Shown in pieces: positions 11,801 to 12,024 of a stretch of DNA of 12,024 nt. Numbering within the stretch: the first letter of the stretch is position 1; the number at the start of each line of letters is the position of its first letter. Below the pieces are notes generated by a model. The model saw nothing but the letters and a program-made list of their open reading frames with translations. It did no database searches and was not told the DNA's origin. Both the position numbers and the translations under genes were made by a program. The stretch spans positions 1 through 12,024 of the forward strand of contig CAKVJE010000057.1 of assembly GCA_934754735.1 (NCBI GenBank), read 5' to 3'. The DNA is from an uncultured Candidatus Melainabacteria bacterium (GTDB lineage Bacteria; Cyanobacteriota; Vampirovibrionia; Gastranaerophilales; Gastranaerophilaceae).

Positions 11801-12024
11801 CCGGTTATTAAACCTTTGTTGCCAGATGTTTCAATCGTAATGATGTCATCACCATCACCCCCATTAACGACATGCGAAGCATCTATATTGCCGACTTTGT
11901 CTGTGCCATAGGTTTTCATATTTATAATATCATTGCCGGCTTGACCGTAAACGTTGTTATTATATCCACAAATATTGAATGTATCATTACCGTCGCCACC
12001 ATAAATCGTATTATTATTGCTCCA
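8803..12024 (-). CDS. Giant Asn-rich RTX-like repeat protein with flagellin C-terminal domain, 5'-partial
   Basis: The minus-strand frame is open from the window end to TAA at 8803-8805: 1073 visible residues. The ATG at 11917-11919 is not the start, because codons upstream continue the same repeats (GGDGNDTFNI, GQAGNDIINM). Most of the protein is glycine/aspartate nonapeptide-like units (GGAGNDKI, GGDGNDYV, GGNGDDNI) alternating with Asn-rich strands (GSNNTNI, GNNNNI), i.e. RTX-type calcium-binding beta-roll or a related beta-helix. The last ~128 residues (8806-9189) read as the conserved flagellin C-terminal half: KLQVGINSDSS with QIDI, then IGAQYSRLSYTLEENE, STLQDADI, and LILQQSSNIL near the end, matching flagellin 'LGA.QNRLE', 'DADIA.E' and 'Q...LAQAN'. 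I infer a flagellin or flagellin-derived surface filament protein whose variable domain is replaced by RTX-like repeats; a flagellin N-terminal half should lie beyond the window. A plain RTX adhesin is the alternative. Confidence 0.8.
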   Translation of the reverse strand, partial: WSNNNTIYGGDGNDTFNICGYNNNVYGQAGNDIINMKTYGTDKVGNIDASHVVNGGDGDDIITIETSGNKGLITGGAGNDKIYVIGSNNTNIQGGIDDDYIEMRGNNNNISGTSGNNTILVNGTNSETFSIIGGSGSDNITINSSNNTGLISGGDGNDYVVVNGVNNTNINGGTGDDTLQINGNNNINYNFETIDIKNSAGTINLQANIATTIKINGKSYTITSNDAQLMNYSLLDNLLDLNLENSSIVAQTNQNDNLKITGSKNTVNINSGDDNLKIIGDNNIIKASKNNKNVNVIGNNNNYSGSSDVDIININGNSNTISANDGNDRIIIHQGSENKILGGAGDDYIEMNSNNNNIDSGNDNDTIIINGTNDSSYTITGGAGNDKITVNSSNSSGLITGGDDNDTIEITGNKNTNIRGGNGDDNITISGSNNEIFGEDGADTITTTGTNNAIDGGNGNDKIFVKSNNNSAMITGGAGNDYISVTGTNNSNIHGGAGTDSLYQTSSILNCDEFEDITSTISTGDFSLAGNTQVKINILGRIYTFYSPYTQIVNYEIVNNLLNLSANNTTITSKDDVNDYLKIVGNSNNINIKNGNDSLIVEGNDNTINATTGNKNFQVVGDNNTYNGSSGINTVLVNGNSNRILGGESADIINIQSGSDNSIMGNDGDDIITISSANNNVYGGDGKDTIIMDASNSASYTIDGGSGDDLIYIKGSSSTGLINGGSGNDEIVVTGSDNTNIATGSGNDSIINQGNNNAFVNSGGNDVINEEGSSVLTGINTINIIGSKGSFTLTETKEVEVKHNKNTYTIKAEQPNTSVDYQQSSATLVLGVNNADIKTTKSEAANLTINGSNNNVSLADSSDTYLTINGNNNKVKAGNGSYDITNSGNTNTIDCKSGDAYIEITKNSDDTIINGNQAKVTVLNLGNNTFVNNIDKLIKEVNDIKLQVGINSDSSSQIDISTGILLGRLKFNISNKDFSNLALDKSSSLIETVTKKLTEIGAQYSRLSYTLEENETRSFNIASSKSTLQDADIVDITSEYIRNLILQQSSNILSIVSTDINSQIVQALLPKAN
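9310..11454 (-). repeat. Protein-level super-repeats within the giant gene
   Basis: Three large units are visible at protein level. Each begins with a non-RTX module containing a 'K(I/V)xxxxxxYT(I/F)' strand: INGKSYTI in the unit from 11454, ILGRIYTF in the unit from 10485, and HNKNTYTI in the unit from 9690. Each module is followed by an Asn-rich section (TINGSNN, LKITGSKN, LKIVGNSN types). In units 1 and 2 an RTX array with a '(S)YTI(T/D)GG' segment follows. Unit lengths are about 323 and 265 residues; the third is cut short by the flagellin-like domain. Residues upstream of 11454 match the second half of a further unit. Divergence between units indicates old duplication. Confidence 0.65.

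Noticed and set aside
11917..11919. Taking this ATG as the start of the giant repeat protein
   Set aside because: The frame remains open to the window edge and the upstream codons continue the same GGxGxD and Asn-rich repeats, and no ribosome-binding site precedes the ATG.
9200..12024. Tandem short repeats as a CRISPR array
   Set aside because: The period is protein-level (GGxGxD units in frame) with varied nucleotides; there are no identical repeats separated by unique spacers.

Overview
The window looks like part of an AT-rich chromosome from a gut-type anaerobe. I infer a non-photosynthetic cyanobacterial relative (Melainabacteria/Gastranaerophilales). The grounds are the low GC, a GGGtGRT-family protein, an envelope gene set (LolA-like protein, lytic transglycosylase) and short proteins carrying an N-terminal 'FK(G/N)' motif. 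No marker here settles the taxonomy, so it is an inference only. No CRISPR array, rRNA or transposase gene was seen.

Layout. (i) 1-996: a nearly complete GGGtGRT-family gene with a strong high-expression codon bias, ending at a perfect two-way terminator (1015-1050). A 66-residue YjfB-like small protein gene converges on this terminator from the minus strand. (ii) 1350-3500: a minus-strand accessory block with a membrane-anchored AAA+ ATPase, a glycine-zipper protein with a consensus promoter, and a likely 51-residue small protein. Two copies of a 55-bp identical direct repeat, each containing a terminator-like hairpin, flank the ATPase/glycine-zipper pair. (iii) 3607-6303: plus-strand genes for a Met/Gly-rich small protein, a SIMIBI-type P-loop ATPase, a secreted LolA-like protein 10 nt downstream, and an SLT-type lytic transglycosylase with a C-terminal EF-hand-like loop and a Phe/Asn/Gly-rich N-terminus. 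(iv) 6304-6788: a 485-base stretch without a clear gene. It holds a minus-strand terminator, a second hairpin (together a possible small RNA) and a possible gene remnant. (v) 6789-8448: a regulator made of four tandem GntR-type winged helices with no effector domain, then infC (translation initiation factor IF-3), which must start at a non-AUG codon. (vi) 8519-8746: a strong promoter, a structured leader of about 75 nt, tRNA-Phe(GAA), and a 15-bp inverted copy of the tRNA 3' end. (vii) 8803-12024: a minus-strand gene open at the window edge, encoding more than 1073 residues of Asn-rich RTX-like repeats that end in what reads as a flagellin C-terminal domain.

The most unusual objects are the last protein (apparently a giant flagellin whose variable domain is replaced by RTX-like super-repeats), the four-headed GntR regulator, and the AAA+/glycine-zipper cassette bounded by identical repeats. 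LolA-like transport, cell-wall cleavage and a flagellin-like surface protein would fit a cell envelope/surface theme, but the plus and minus blocks are separate transcription units and no shared pathway is demonstrated.
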